Part shown: positions 37,629 to 47,017 of the stretch, piece after piece
Layout: the number at the start of each line of letters is the position of its first letter
Numbering within the stretch: position 1 is the first letter of the stretch
DNA from: Solirubrobacter pauli
Lineage (GTDB): Bacteria; Actinomycetota; Thermoleophilia; Solirubrobacterales; Solirubrobacteraceae
NCBI RefSeq assembly: GCF_003633755.1
Contig: NZ_RBIL01000001.1
Location: forward strand, 2,651,426 to 2,715,425
Direction: 5' to 3'
Length of the DNA stretch: 64,000 nucleotides
Notes under the pieces: generated by a model
What the model saw: the letters and a program-made list of their open reading frames with translations, nothing else
Databases searched by the model: none
What the model was told of the DNA's origin: nothing
Made by a program: the position numbers and the translations under genes

Positions 37629-38303
37629 TCAGCGGGACCGGGCCGCGGTCCGCGGGTCGGCCGCGAAGAGGTCGCGGAGCGCTGCCACGTGCGGGGCGAT
37701 CTCGGCGAAGAACGCGTCGGCGAACGCGTCCAGGTTGGCGCCGGGCACGTAGCGCGTGGCCATGAAGTCGAGCCCGGGAAGGAACGCGCGGAAGCGGTCC
37801 TCATCGAGGCGCCCCAGGTCGGCGTCGCCGTGCAGCAGGCTCCCGGCCAGCAGGCCGCTCGTGGGGCGGATGTCCCCGGCGAGATGCTCGGCGATGAGCG
37901 CGTACGCGCGGCCGGGGGCGTGCCACACCGCGCCCGGGGCGACCTCGATCTGGCCTGCCGGCGGCTCTTCACCGGCCCGGGGGTCCGCGTTGAGCAACCC
38001 GGCGAACAGGCTGAGCCCGTACACCTGCGGTGCGAACCAGCTCGGGTCCTCGCCCGGCTCGGGACCCGCGTCGATCACGTCGCGGACCGCGGCGCGCGCG
38101 GCGGTCGCCAGCGCGGCGAACCGCTCGGCGGGGAGGGCGCGCAGGTCGAGGGCGAGCGCGCCGTTGGATGCGATCGTCTCCTCGAGCATCTCCGCCTCGG
38201 CCGGGACGGCCACGGCCAAGCGCTCGAGCGCATCGTCGAAGATCCAGCCGGACGGCATCCACACCGCTTCGGGCGCGGCCGTGATCGACGCCGATCCGCT
38301 CAC
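37629..38303 (-). CDS. unknown protein coupled to the giant toxin-like gene
   Basis: This 224-residue mainly helical, acidic protein starts at a GTG (38303) that overlaps the toxin gene stop in GTGA, so its synthesis is coupled to the toxin. Segments: AVWMPSGWIFDDALERLAVA, ERFAALATAARAAVRDVIDA, SLLHGDADLGRLDEDRFRAF. No signal peptide or TM. Tight coupling to the C-terminal end of a toxin-like protein makes it the first choice for the cognate immunity protein; this is inference from position. Confidence 0.65.
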   Translation of the reverse strand: MSGSASITAAPEAVWMPSGWIFDDALERLAVAVPAEAEMLEETIASNGALALDLRALPAERFAALATAARAAVRDVIDAGPEPGEDPSWFAPQVYGLSLFAGLLNADPRAGEEPPAGQIEVAPGAVWHAPGRAYALIAEHLAGDIRPTSGLLAGSLLHGDADLGRLDEDRFRAFLPGLDFMATRYVPGANLDAFADAFFAEIAPHVAALRDLFAADPRTAARSR

Positions 38304-41300
38304 AGCGTGCCTCGCGTCGGGCTGATGTAGACCTTGATCTGCGGACGCGAGCCGCTCCGGAGGAAGCTGCCGTACTCGGTGCGGATCGCGTTGATCACCT
38401 GCGCCTGCTGCGCCTCGGTGAAGGTGGAGATGTCGACCCACACGTAGTCGAGACCCTGCTTTCGGGTGTGGTTCTGCACGGAGTTCATGAACCGGTCGAG
38501 CTCGAAGACGGGTGACGGGCCCACGGCGTCGTACGTCTTGCGCGTGCTCGGGTCGATCCAGTCGCCGCTCTTGCCCTGGTTCTCGGGGAGCCGCGGGTTG
38601 AAGCGCTCGACCGGCGCGTCGATCGTCTGCTCGATGTGGACACCGGCCTGGCCCTCGTGCGGCTTGTGGACCGGCTTCTTGCCTTCGAGGTCGGTGCCGA
38701 GGTAGCGGTCATGGACGGGCTTGACCTGGGCCTCGAGCTCGAGCGCCTCGTCGAACGCGCGCTTCTCTGCCTCGCGATCGCCGGCCTGCCGCGCCGCGTT
38801 CAGCCGCGCCGCGACCGCGTCGAGCTCGGCCTGCTTGCCCATCTCGTCCAGCTCACGCGCGTAGCGCGTGCGCAGGTGCTGGCTCGCGAAGTGCTCGTCG
38901 CCGCCCCCGCCGGTCCTCGGTGCGGGGCTGGGCGTGCCGCCGCCTGAGCCCGGCTTGGGGTTCCGCGGCACGGCCGCGTCGATGTCGCCGCCGATCTGGT
39001 CGAGGTGGCGGTCCTTGAGGTGCGTGCCGGGCTTGTGGATCGGCAGGCCCGTCGCCGGGTCGATCTCCGCCGCGCCGCCGCCGGGTGGGCGCTTCCAGTA
39101 GTCGCCCATCAGGGTGTCGTCGTCGCGGATGCCGGACGTGTTCGGCTTGCCGGTCGCCTTGTCGATGCCGCCGCGGAGCGCGGCCTGCGGGTCGTAGTAC
39201 TCGTCGAGCAGGCCCATCTGGTGGCCGAGCTCGTGCGCGTGCGTGGTCGGGTTGGAGTCGACGTACCACTCGACCTGGTTGGCGCCGCCGGACTTCGGCT
39301 TGACGTCCACCACGAGGTGCGAGGCGGCGGCGTCGTCGGTGAACTCGACGTTGACGTTGAGCCGGTTGCCGTTCGGCAGCGTGTGGCCGCCGTTGTAGAA
39401 CTCGTCGACGCCCTTGAGGGCGTCGGACTGCACGCGCGCGATGTCGTCCGCGGACACGCCCGGCTGCGGCTTGAGGTTCACCTTCATCGACACCTGCGTG
39501 AGGTTCTGGCCGTCGTAGGCGAACTCGCGCGCCTCGAACCGGCTGTCGACGCCGTAGTAGCCCTTCGGGTCGCCCTTGGGGTCGACGATCGGGTCCTTGC
39601 GGTAGGTGTTGACGTCCTTCGCCGTCTCGAAGGCTTCCTTCTGCTGGTTCTCGTAGAACTCGCGCAGGTCCTTCTGGGCCTTCTCGTAGTCGGGGCCCTT
39701 CTTGACGCCGGTCGAGCTGTCGATCCGGTCGCGGATCGCGGTCGGGTTCTCGATGTCGTCGAGCTTCTTCTGCGCGCTCTTGGCGACCGTGTCGGCGTCG
39801 CTCGTGACCTCCGGCTTCGTGCCGGTGGTCGACGGCTCCTCGCGCGCGGCGCTCGTGGTCGGCTTGGTCGTCGGGGGCTTGGGCCTGATGCCCGGGAACT
39901 TCTTCTCGAGCGCGCCGCGGGTGGCGTTGCCGAGCTTGGTGCCGAGCTTCTCGGCGGCCTTGAACGGCGCCGCGACGATCTTGCCGGGCAGCGTCTTGCC
40001 GGCCTTGGAGCCGAGCGTCGCGAGCTTGCCACCGACGTTCTTGATTCCGCGCCCGAGCGCCTGCACGCCCTTGCCGAGCGCGCTCGACGCGATCTTGGAG
40101 CCCATCCGGCCGACCGCGCTGTTCGCGACGCTCGTGCCGAACTTGCCGGCGACCTTGGAGCCGATCGCGCCGAGGCCCTTGCCCAGGCCCGGGATCAGGC
40201 CGGTGACGCCGCCGATCAGCATCGCGGTGCCCAGGCCCTCGTTCCACTTCTTGCCGGACGCGAGGTTCGTGACGATCTGGCCGGCGCCCGCGCTGATCGC
40301 GCCGATCACCGCGCCGGCGACCACGAGCACCGCCAGGCCGGAGCCGAACGTGGCGATCACGAACGCCGTCAGCGCGATCGCGACGATCAGGCTGACCCAG
40401 AAGCCCGGGTCGGTGAGCATCTTGGCGACGAACTCGAACGCCGCCTTGAGCTTCTCCGCGACCCACTTGGCGGCGGACACGACCTTGCCCCACAGGCCGC
40501 TCGGCTTCTTCGGCTCCTTGGTCGCCGCGGCGTTGACCTTGGCCTGGCCCTCGGAGACCTTGCCGGCGTTGTCGCCCGGGATCTTGCCCGTGCCGCCCTG
40601 GACCTTCGCCTCGTGGGCGGACATCTCGGTCTTGGTCTTGTTCAGGCCGTCCGAGAGCTTGCCCTTGACCTTGTCCTTGGACTGCTTGACCTTGCCCGTG
40701 TAGCTCGTGACGGTCTTGTCGCCCGCGGCGGTCGCGGACTTGGCCGTGCTCTGCACCTGCGTGCCGACGTTGCTCGCCAGGCTGGAGGCGCCGGTGGACG
40801 CGCCGGAAGCGGTCTGCGCCGCGGACCCGGCCGCGCCGGCCGCGCCGCTCGCGAGCCCGGTCTTGGCCTGCTTGGCCGCCCCGCCGGTCGCGGTCGTCGC
40901 CAGCTTCGCGGTCTTGCCTCCGGCGACGATCCCGCGGGACGTCATCTCCTTCAGGCCGCCCTTGACCTCGCCCGCGACGCCGGCCGCGTCCTCGCGCATG
41001 ATCGGCGCGCGCTTGACGAGCGCGCGCATCTTCGCGGCACTGGCCTTCAGGCCCTTGAGCGCGGCCGCGTGCTGGGCGCCGACGGCCTGGTTCGCGGTGG
41101 CGGCGCCCTTCGCGAGCGCGCCCTTGGTCGAGGCGACGGTCGACGCGATCTGCTGCGTGGCGGCGCCCTGCTGCGCGCCGAGCGACGCGTTCGTCTGGGC
41201 GCCGACCTGGCCGAGTGCGCTCTGGCCCGAGCTGACGCCCTTGGCGACCGCGCTGTTGGCCTGCGACGCGATCGTCGTCAGGTTCGACATCGCGTCCGGC

Positions 41301-43759
41301 AACGTCGACTTGATCGCCGTCGCCGCCTCCTTGCCCTTGGCCTGGAACGCCGAGCCGACCTTGCCGCCCTGGGACTGGACGCCCGAGACGACCTGCCCGC
41401 CCTGCGACTTGACCTTGCCGGCCGTCTCGCCGGAGACCTTGGACGCGACCTTCGCGTTGCCCTCGGCCGCCGCCTCGTTGGCGCCACCGCCTCCGCCCGA
41501 CTGGCCTTGGACGGCGCCCGCGGTCGAGTCGATCGTGCCCTTGACCTTCTGGCTGGACGCGGTGACCGCGGACTTGCCCTGGTTGGCGAAGTCCGAGCCG
41601 GTCTGCGTCGCGGCGTTCGCGGCCTCGTCGACGGCGCTCTTGGTCTTCGACGTCGCGCCGCTCTTCCACGTCGTGACCTGGCCCTTGGCGGTCGCGCCGG
41701 CCGCGGAGACCTTGCCCTTGGCGCCCGCGACGGCCGCGCCGACCTGGCCCTTGGCCTTGGCGAACGCTCCGCGCACGGTGCCCATGTGCTGCGTGCCGGC
41801 CTCCGACACCTCGCGCTGGTGCTTGGCCGTGGCCTGGCTGATCGCCTGCTTGGTGCGCTGCTGCGCCTGCTTGAGCTTCTGCGTCTCGGCCTGCGTCGCC
41901 TCGGCGATCGCCTGGTTGACCGCCGCGCGGCCCTCCTTGATGGAGCGCTTGCGCTCGCGCTCCTCCGCCTTGGCCTCCTCGGCCGACTCGCGGATCTGCT
42001 CCGGCGTGTAGCCCTCGGCGAGCAGGACCGCCTCGTCCTCGCGGCTGAGCTCCTCGCTCTCGTCGGCCTCGTCCTCGAGCTCGGCCTCGAACCCGCCGTC
42101 CTCGGCCGCCTCGGCCTCGCCGCTCTCGTGCCCGCCGTCGGCCTGGGCGTCCTCGCCGCCCTTGCCGTCGTGCTCGCCCTTCTCGTCCTTGTCGCCCTTG
42201 TCGTGGTCGCCGCCGCCGTGCTCGTGGTCGCCGTGCTCGTGCTTGGCTTCGCCGCGGTCATCGTCCTTGCCGCCGTGCTCGTCCCGGTCGTCGTCGCGCG
42301 CCTCGCGCTTGTGCTCGGCCGGCTCGTGCTTGGGCCCACCGTCGCGCTCGTCGGCCGCCTCGCGCGGGCTGGCCTCGGGCATCGCGACGGGAGCCGCGGC
42401 CGCGGCCGGAGCGGCGGCGGGAGCGGGTGCGGCGGCCTGCGGCCCGGCGAGCGGGTCGGCCTCCGCGCCAAGCCCATCGGGTCCGGCCGGCGCGGCGCCA
42501 CGTTCTTCGGGTCCGGCCGGGGCAGCGCCGGGCGACGCGGCCTCGGGGCCCGCCAGCGGGCCGGCGTCCGCGGCCAGCGCGTCCGCAGCCGGCGCGGCGG
42601 CACGTGCGGGCGTCGCGCTCGGGGCGGCGCCGTTGGTGGCCGCGGCGAGGTCCGGTGTCGCGACGGGGGCGGGCGCCGCGACCTCGGGCACGCTCGGGGC
42701 GGCGCCGTTCGGGCCAGCGGCGAGGTCCGGTGTCGCGGCAGGGGCGGGAGGTGCGGGCGCGGCGGCCGGCGCCAGTGCCTCGGGCATCGCGTTCGTGGCG
42801 GCGGCTTCCGCGGCGGCGAGGTCCGGCACGCCCTGCGTGGCGGCGGCCGACACCGGGCCGGCGCCCGCGGCGGCGGCGTCCAGGGTCGGTGACGCGGCGC
42901 TCGGGGCGGCGGGGGTCGGCGCTTCGGGGACGGCGACCGGCGACGGGGTCGGGACCTGGGCGGGCGTCGGGTTCGTGGGCGGCGCGCTCGCGGCGGCCGG
43001 CTGCTCGGGACCTGCGGGCGCGGGCTCGGCGGCCGCCCCGGCCTCTTCGCCCGCCGGCTCGTCGCTGTCCGGCTTGGGCTCGGGAGGCTTGACGTCGCCG
43101 ACGACGTCCTCGCCGTCGTCCTCCATGTCCTCTTCGGCGCCCTGCGGGGCGGTCTCGCCGCCCGTGGCCTGCATGAAGACGGCGTCGGCGTCGGCCTTCG
43201 GGTCGGCGGAGTCCGCCTCGGCGGCCGCGGGGGCTTCCGCGGGCTTCGCCGGCTTGGGCGCCTTGTGCGCCGGCTCGGCGGCCGGGGCGTCGGCGCCCGC
43301 GGCGCCGCCGTCCTGGTCGGCCATCTCGGCCGGCTCGGCCTTGAGCGCCTCGGCGGCGGCGGGCTGCGCGGGCGGCGGCGTGTCCTTGGCCTTGGCCTTC
43401 GCCTCGTCGGCCGCGGAGTCGGGCGAGTGCCCGTTCTTCTGCGCGAGGTCCGGGTTCTCGGCCGCGACGGCCGCGGTGACCGCGCTGCCACGGGCCGCGC
43501 CCGCGAGCGCGGACATGATCCGGTCGTCGCCGGGCGCCGCCTTCGGGCGGGGCGGCGTGGCGACCCCGCCACCGTCGCGCTGCCCGCTCACGAACGAGGA
43601 CACCGCCGCGTTGCCGGCGCCGCGCTGCATGCCGAGCACCTGCTGGACGCTCATCCCGCCCGGGAGCGCGCCCGTCGGGCCCGGCGCCTCGGGCGCGAGC
43701 GTCGCCGACGGCGCGGCAGGCGCCTGCTGAGGGGCGAGCTCCTCAACCCGCTCAGGCAT
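38300..43759 (-). CDS. giant polymorphic toxin-like protein with AGNAAV leader and HELGH site
   Basis: 1819 residues. Residues 36-57 (MSVQQVLGMQRGAGNAAVSS) carry the LQR-x-AGNAAV motif common on proteins of extracellular contractile injection systems. About 60-560 is Ala/Pro/Glu disordered sequence turning strongly acidic. About 580-1090 is Ala/Gly/Lys-rich helical sequence without hydrophobic segments (MGTVRGAFAKAKGQVGAAVA). About 1110-1195 is a long Gly-rich hydrophobic region (FWVSLIVAIALTAFVIATFG). About 1400-1560 holds a zincin site HELGHQMG (H1509, E1510, H1513). The end (about 1690-1819) has DPSTRKTYDAVGP, VFELDRFMNSVQNH and YVWVDISTFTEAQQAQVINA, resembling the CdiA/contact-dependent toxin C-terminal nuclease family. 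No signal peptide. Downstream genes overlap or abut. Confidence 0.85.
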   Translation of the reverse strand: MPERVEELAPQQAPAAPSATLAPEAPGPTGALPGGMSVQQVLGMQRGAGNAAVSSFVSGQRDGGGVATPPRPKAAPGDDRIMSALAGAARGSAVTAAVAAENPDLAQKNGHSPDSAADEAKAKAKDTPPPAQPAAAEALKAEPAEMADQDGGAAGADAPAAEPAHKAPKPAKPAEAPAAAEADSADPKADADAVFMQATGGETAPQGAEEDMEDDGEDVVGDVKPPEPKPDSDEPAGEEAGAAAEPAPAGPEQPAAASAPPTNPTPAQVPTPSPVAVPEAPTPAAPSAASPTLDAAAAGAGPVSAAATQGVPDLAAAEAAATNAMPEALAPAAAPAPPAPAATPDLAAGPNGAAPSVPEVAAPAPVATPDLAAATNGAAPSATPARAAAPAADALAADAGPLAGPEAASPGAAPAGPEERGAAPAGPDGLGAEADPLAGPQAAAPAPAAAPAAAAAPVAMPEASPREAADERDGGPKHEPAEHKREARDDDRDEHGGKDDDRGEAKHEHGDHEHGGGDHDKGDKDEKGEHDGKGGEDAQADGGHESGEAEAAEDGGFEAELEDEADESEELSREDEAVLLAEGYTPEQIRESAEEAKAEERERKRSIKEGRAAVNQAIAEATQAETQKLKQAQQRTKQAISQATAKHQREVSEAGTQHMGTVRGAFAKAKGQVGAAVAGAKGKVSAAGATAKGQVTTWKSGATSKTKSAVDEAANAATQTGSDFANQGKSAVTASSQKVKGTIDSTAGAVQGQSGGGGGANEAAAEGNAKVASKVSGETAGKVKSQGGQVVSGVQSQGGKVGSAFQAKGKEAATAIKSTLPDAMSNLTTIASQANSAVAKGVSSGQSALGQVGAQTNASLGAQQGAATQQIASTVASTKGALAKGAATANQAVGAQHAAALKGLKASAAKMRALVKRAPIMREDAAGVAGEVKGGLKEMTSRGIVAGGKTAKLATTATGGAAKQAKTGLASGAAGAAGSAAQTASGASTGASSLASNVGTQVQSTAKSATAAGDKTVTSYTGKVKQSKDKVKGKLSDGLNKTKTEMSAHEAKVQGGTGKIPGDNAGKVSEGQAKVNAAATKEPKKPSGLWGKVVSAAKWVAEKLKAAFEFVAKMLTDPGFWVSLIVAIALTAFVIATFGSGLAVLVVAGAVIGAISAGAGQIVTNLASGKKWNEGLGTAMLIGGVTGLIPGLGKGLGAIGSKVAGKFGTSVANSAVGRMGSKIASSALGKGVQALGRGIKNVGGKLATLGSKAGKTLPGKIVAAPFKAAEKLGTKLGNATRGALEKKFPGIRPKPPTTKPTTSAAREEPSTTGTKPEVTSDADTVAKSAQKKLDDIENPTAIRDRIDSSTGVKKGPDYEKAQKDLREFYENQQKEAFETAKDVNTYRKDPIVDPKGDPKGYYGVDSRFEAREFAYDGQNLTQVSMKVNLKPQPGVSADDIARVQSDALKGVDEFYNGGHTLPNGNRLNVNVEFTDDAAASHLVVDVKPKSGGANQVEWYVDSNPTTHAHELGHQMGLLDEYYDPQAALRGGIDKATGKPNTSGIRDDDTLMGDYWKRPPGGGAAEIDPATGLPIHKPGTHLKDRHLDQIGGDIDAAVPRNPKPGSGGGTPSPAPRTGGGGDEHFASQHLRTRYARELDEMGKQAELDAVAARLNAARQAGDREAEKRAFDEALELEAQVKPVHDRYLGTDLEGKKPVHKPHEGQAGVHIEQTIDAPVERFNPRLPENQGKSGDWIDPSTRKTYDAVGPSPVFELDRFMNSVQNHTRKQGLDYVWVDISTFTEAQQAQVINAIRTEYGSFLRSGSRPQIKVYISPTRGTL
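42617..42738 (-). repeat. 75-base-period tandem repeat in toxin-like gene
   Basis: Two close copies of about 46 bases (42617-42663 and 42692-42738) differ only at a few positions and encode ATPDLAAATNGAAPS and ATPDLAAGPNGAAPS. They lie in the disordered Ala/Pro region and look like recent in-frame duplication. Confidence 0.7.
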
Positions 43760-43861
43760 GCTTCAGACCCGTCCACGACCAGCGCACGTCGCGGACAGAC
43801 TACGCAGCAAATCCGGATCCGTCACGGGCCAACGGGCACCGATTCGTGCAAGCCGCCCGCT

Positions 43862-46288
43862 TCACTCCCGCAATCCGGCGGTCGCGGTGAGCCCGGCACG
43901 GCCGATCAACGCGCCGGGAAGCAGCGTGCCGAGCAGCCCGAGCGCCGCGCCCAGGGCGAGCACGAACGCCGTCTGCCCGAACGGGACGACGAGGGATCCG
44001 GCCTGCGCGTCGTTGCCGATCCCCGCGAGCGAGGCGGCGACCACGGCGACGCCGCCGGCGATCCCCACGAGGGTCGTCGCGAGCGCCTCGATCACCTGCG
44101 CGCGCGTGACCTGCACGCGCGTCGCGCCCGCGAGGCGAGCGAGCAGCAGCTCGCTGCGGCGCTCGGCCGCGGCCATCGCGCCGCTGTTGAACACGGCTAT
44201 CGCGGCCATCAGGAGCATCAGCGCGGCGACGACCCACTGCACCTGCGCGCCGTCTTCCAGCTCGCTGTCGAGCGCCGCGAAGTACTCGTCCCGGCTGAGG
44301 CTGCGCACGCCCGGCGGCATCCGCCCGGCGTCGCCTTGCACGAAGACGGCGGCGTCGAGCGGCGCGGTCGCGTGGGCGAGCGCGAGCGGGCGCGACAGCA
44401 CGACGTCGCCGAGCCCGAGCGCCCGTCCGTAGATCGCCACGACCCGCAACCGCCGCGGGCTCGCGTCCGCCAGCCGCGCGCTGAGCGGCTGGCCGATCCG
44501 CACGTCGCCCTCCTCGGCCAGCCGCGCGCTGATCGCGACCGCGTCGTCGTGCACGTCGCCGAGCCGGCCGGCGCGCACGTCGAGGTCCAAGGTGCCCGCG
44601 AGCGTCCCGGGGTCGAGCCCGGCGGCCGGCAAGGCGCTGGTGCCGTGGGCCGGCAGGAACACCTCGGTGGCGACCAGCCCCGCGCCGCCGGCCTCCTCCG
44701 CGACGCCGGGCGGGAGCCCGCCGCCGTCGCCGGCCACCAGGACGCGGTCCGCCTGCACGCGCTGCGCGCTGACGTCCCGGACCGCCTCACCGGCGGTCGC
44801 GAGCGCGACCACCTGGGAACCCGCGAGCGCGACGACCAGCGCGATCGGCCCGGCGACCGCGCCCACCCGGAAGCGCCCCGTCGCCAGCCCGGCGCCCGCG
44901 AGGAACCGGGCGGCACCGCGCCTGGCGACCAGGCGGCCGAGCCACGCGGCCGGGTAGCCGAGCACGAGCGGCGCCAGCGTCGCGACGCCGAGCGCGAAGC
45001 AGAGGGCGGCCAGCACCGCGTACGCGGCGGCGTCGTGGGACAGCGCGATCACGATCATCACGCCGCCCCCCAGCGCGAGCAGGCCGAACGCCGCGCGCAC
45101 GGCGCCGAGCCGCCGCCGCGGGACCGCCGCGGCCACGAGCGCCTCACCCGGCCGCACCTTCAGCCCGCGACGCACGGCGACCAGCGACGCCAGCAGCGCG
45201 ACGACCGTCCCGGCCGCGAGCGAGACGATGTCCGGCACCCAGTGCAGCTGCACGGCGAAGCCCTCGGGAGCGACGCCGACGTCCGTCAACGCGCCGGCGA
45301 ACGTCCCGGCCAGGAGCCGCGCGCCCGCGCACCCGACCGCACCGGCGAGCAGGCCGACCACGGCCGTCTCGACCAGCAGCATCCGGCGCACCTGGCCGGG
45401 ACCGGCGCCGAGGGCGCGCAGCAGCGCGATCTCGCGCCGTCGCCGGTCGGTGACGAACGTGATCGTCCCGGCGACCACGAAGATCGCGACGAGCAGCGTC
45501 ATGCCGCCCCCGGCGCCGATGACGGCGAACAGCTCCTCCTGCGCGAGCGCGCGCGGGCTGCCGACGTCGGCCACCGACGCCCGGCTGCGCGGGAGCACCT
45601 CGTAGCCCGGCGGCACGTGCCGCTCGATCTGATCCCGGTCGGCTCCGAGCAGGACGATCGCGTCGTAGCCGGGGCCCAGGCCGGACAGGCCTTGCGCCGC
45701 GCCGTCGGTGACGAACACCGCGGACTGGAGCCGCTCCTGCTCGGCGTCGGCTCGCACGACCCCGACCAGCCGCAGCGTCCGCGGGCCCACCGGCGCGACC
45801 ACCCGCAGCTCGCTCCCGAGGCGCCGCCCACGCGCCAGGCCGGCGTCGAGCACGACCTCGTCGGCCGCCCGCGGCGCCCGGCCGCCGGCCAGGCGGTAGG
45901 GCGTGAGCGCCGCGCTGGCCCAGCCGTGCGCGTGCGCGGGCGGCCCGCCGGGCGCGCGCCCGACCACCGACAGCGGCACCGACAGGTCGCCCACGGCCCG
46001 CTCGACTCCCGGAACCCGGCCGAGCGTCGCGACGGCCTCCCGCGGCAGCCGGTCGGAGCGCGCGACCGTGATCACCTCTTGCGCCTCGCCATGCCCGAGC
46101 GTCACCTGCGAGGGCGCGCGCACCACCAGGTCCGCGCGCGCGAAGCGGCCAGGGCCCGGATCACGCAGCGCGCTGGCCATCAGCTGGCCGGCGGAGGCCA
46201 CGACCGTCGCCACGATCGCGAGCATCGCCAGCGCGCCGAGGAACGCCCCGGCGCGCGTGCGGAGGGTGCGCAGGCCGATCGCGATCAC
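43862..46288 (-). CDS. ABC transporter permease, two FtsX domains
   Basis: This 808-residue membrane protein has a first TM (about 12-34), a large extracytoplasmic MacB-type domain (about 40-250), an FtsX bundle (about 265-390; DRRRREIALLRALGAGPGQV), a middle set of TMs, a second periplasmic part (about 510-680) and a final FtsX bundle (about 690-805; AERRSELLLARLAGATRVQV). It pairs with the ATPase 3 bases upstream. MacB/LolE-like mechanotransmission export is likely; cargo unknown. Confidence 0.9.
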   Translation of the reverse strand: MIAIGLRTLRTRAGAFLGALAMLAIVATVVASAGQLMASALRDPGPGRFARADLVVRAPSQVTLGHGEAQEVITVARSDRLPREAVATLGRVPGVERAVGDLSVPLSVVGRAPGGPPAHAHGWASAALTPYRLAGGRAPRAADEVVLDAGLARGRRLGSELRVVAPVGPRTLRLVGVVRADAEQERLQSAVFVTDGAAQGLSGLGPGYDAIVLLGADRDQIERHVPPGYEVLPRSRASVADVGSPRALAQEELFAVIGAGGGMTLLVAIFVVAGTITFVTDRRRREIALLRALGAGPGQVRRMLLVETAVVGLLAGAVGCAGARLLAGTFAGALTDVGVAPEGFAVQLHWVPDIVSLAAGTVVALLASLVAVRRGLKVRPGEALVAAAVPRRRLGAVRAAFGLLALGGGVMIVIALSHDAAAYAVLAALCFALGVATLAPLVLGYPAAWLGRLVARRGAARFLAGAGLATGRFRVGAVAGPIALVVALAGSQVVALATAGEAVRDVSAQRVQADRVLVAGDGGGLPPGVAEEAGGAGLVATEVFLPAHGTSALPAAGLDPGTLAGTLDLDVRAGRLGDVHDDAVAISARLAEEGDVRIGQPLSARLADASPRRLRVVAIYGRALGLGDVVLSRPLALAHATAPLDAAVFVQGDAGRMPPGVRSLSRDEYFAALDSELEDGAQVQWVVAALMLLMAAIAVFNSGAMAAAERRSELLLARLAGATRVQVTRAQVIEALATTLVGIAGGVAVVAASLAGIGNDAQAGSLVVPFGQTAFVLALGAALGLLGTLLPGALIGRAGLTATAGLRE

Positions 46289-46291
46289 CGG

Positions 46292-47017
46292 TCAGGCCCC
46301 CAGCGCCGTCATCCGTGCCGCGACCGCCTCGGCCCGCGGCGCATTCAGCGCGTCGACGACCTCCCCATCGGCCAGGAACACGACGCGGTCCGCCGCCGCG
46401 GCGGCGACCGGGTCGTGGGTGACCATGACGATCGTCCGCCCGTCCTCGTCCACGAGCGAGCGCAGCAGGGCCAGCGCCTCGCGGGCGGAGCGCGTGTCCA
46501 GCGCGCCGGTCGGCTCGTCGGCGAAGATCACGCGCGGCTCGGCGACGAGCGCCCGCGCGATCGCCACCCGCTGCTGCTGCCCACCCGACAGCTCCGCCGG
46601 CAGGTGCCGGGCGCGCCGGCCCAACCCGACCCGCTCGAGCGCCGCGCGCGCCACGCCCCGCCGCGGCCGCTGCCCACCGAGGCGCAGCGGCAGCACGACG
46701 TTCTGCGCCGCCGTCAGCGACGGCAGGAGGTTGAACGACTGGAACACGAACCCGAGCTCGCGCCGCCGCAGCTCCGCCAGCCGCTTCTCGCCGAGCTCGG
46801 TCAGCTCCAGCTCGCCCACGCGCACGCTGCCGGAGTCCGGCCGGTCCAGCCCGGCGGCGCACTGCAGCAGCGTCGTCTTCCCGGAGCCCGAGGGTCCCAT
46901 GATCGCCGTGAAGCTGCCGCTTCCGAGCTCGAGCGAGACGTCCGCGAGCGCGCGCACGGCGCTGTCGCCGCGGCCGTGGCGCTTGCTCACGCCGGTCAGC
47001 ACGATCGCGCTCCTCAT
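46292..47017 (-). CDS. ABC transporter ATP-binding protein (LolD/MacB type)
   Basis: This 241-residue ATPase has Walker A GPSGSGKTTL, Q-loop FVFQSFNLLPSL, signature LSGGQQQRVAIARAL, Walker B VIFADEPTGALD and H-loop VMVTHDP. The ATG at 47017 overlaps the MMPL stop in ATGA, so the pump, ATPase and permease form one operon. Confidence 0.95.
   Translation of the reverse strand: MRSAIVLTGVSKRHGRGDSAVRALADVSLELGSGSFTAIMGPSGSGKTTLLQCAAGLDRPDSGSVRVGELELTELGEKRLAELRRRELGFVFQSFNLLPSLTAAQNVVLPLRLGGQRPRRGVARAALERVGLGRRARHLPAELSGGQQQRVAIARALVAEPRVIFADEPTGALDTRSAREALALLRSLVDEDGRTIVMVTHDPVAAAAADRVVFLADGEVVDALNAPRAEAVAARMTALGA

Noticed and set aside
39005-42892. Long plus-strand open frame of nearly 1300 codons
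   Set aside because: Antisense shadow of the toxin-like gene; Arg/Leu/Gly-rich, no motif, no ribosome site.
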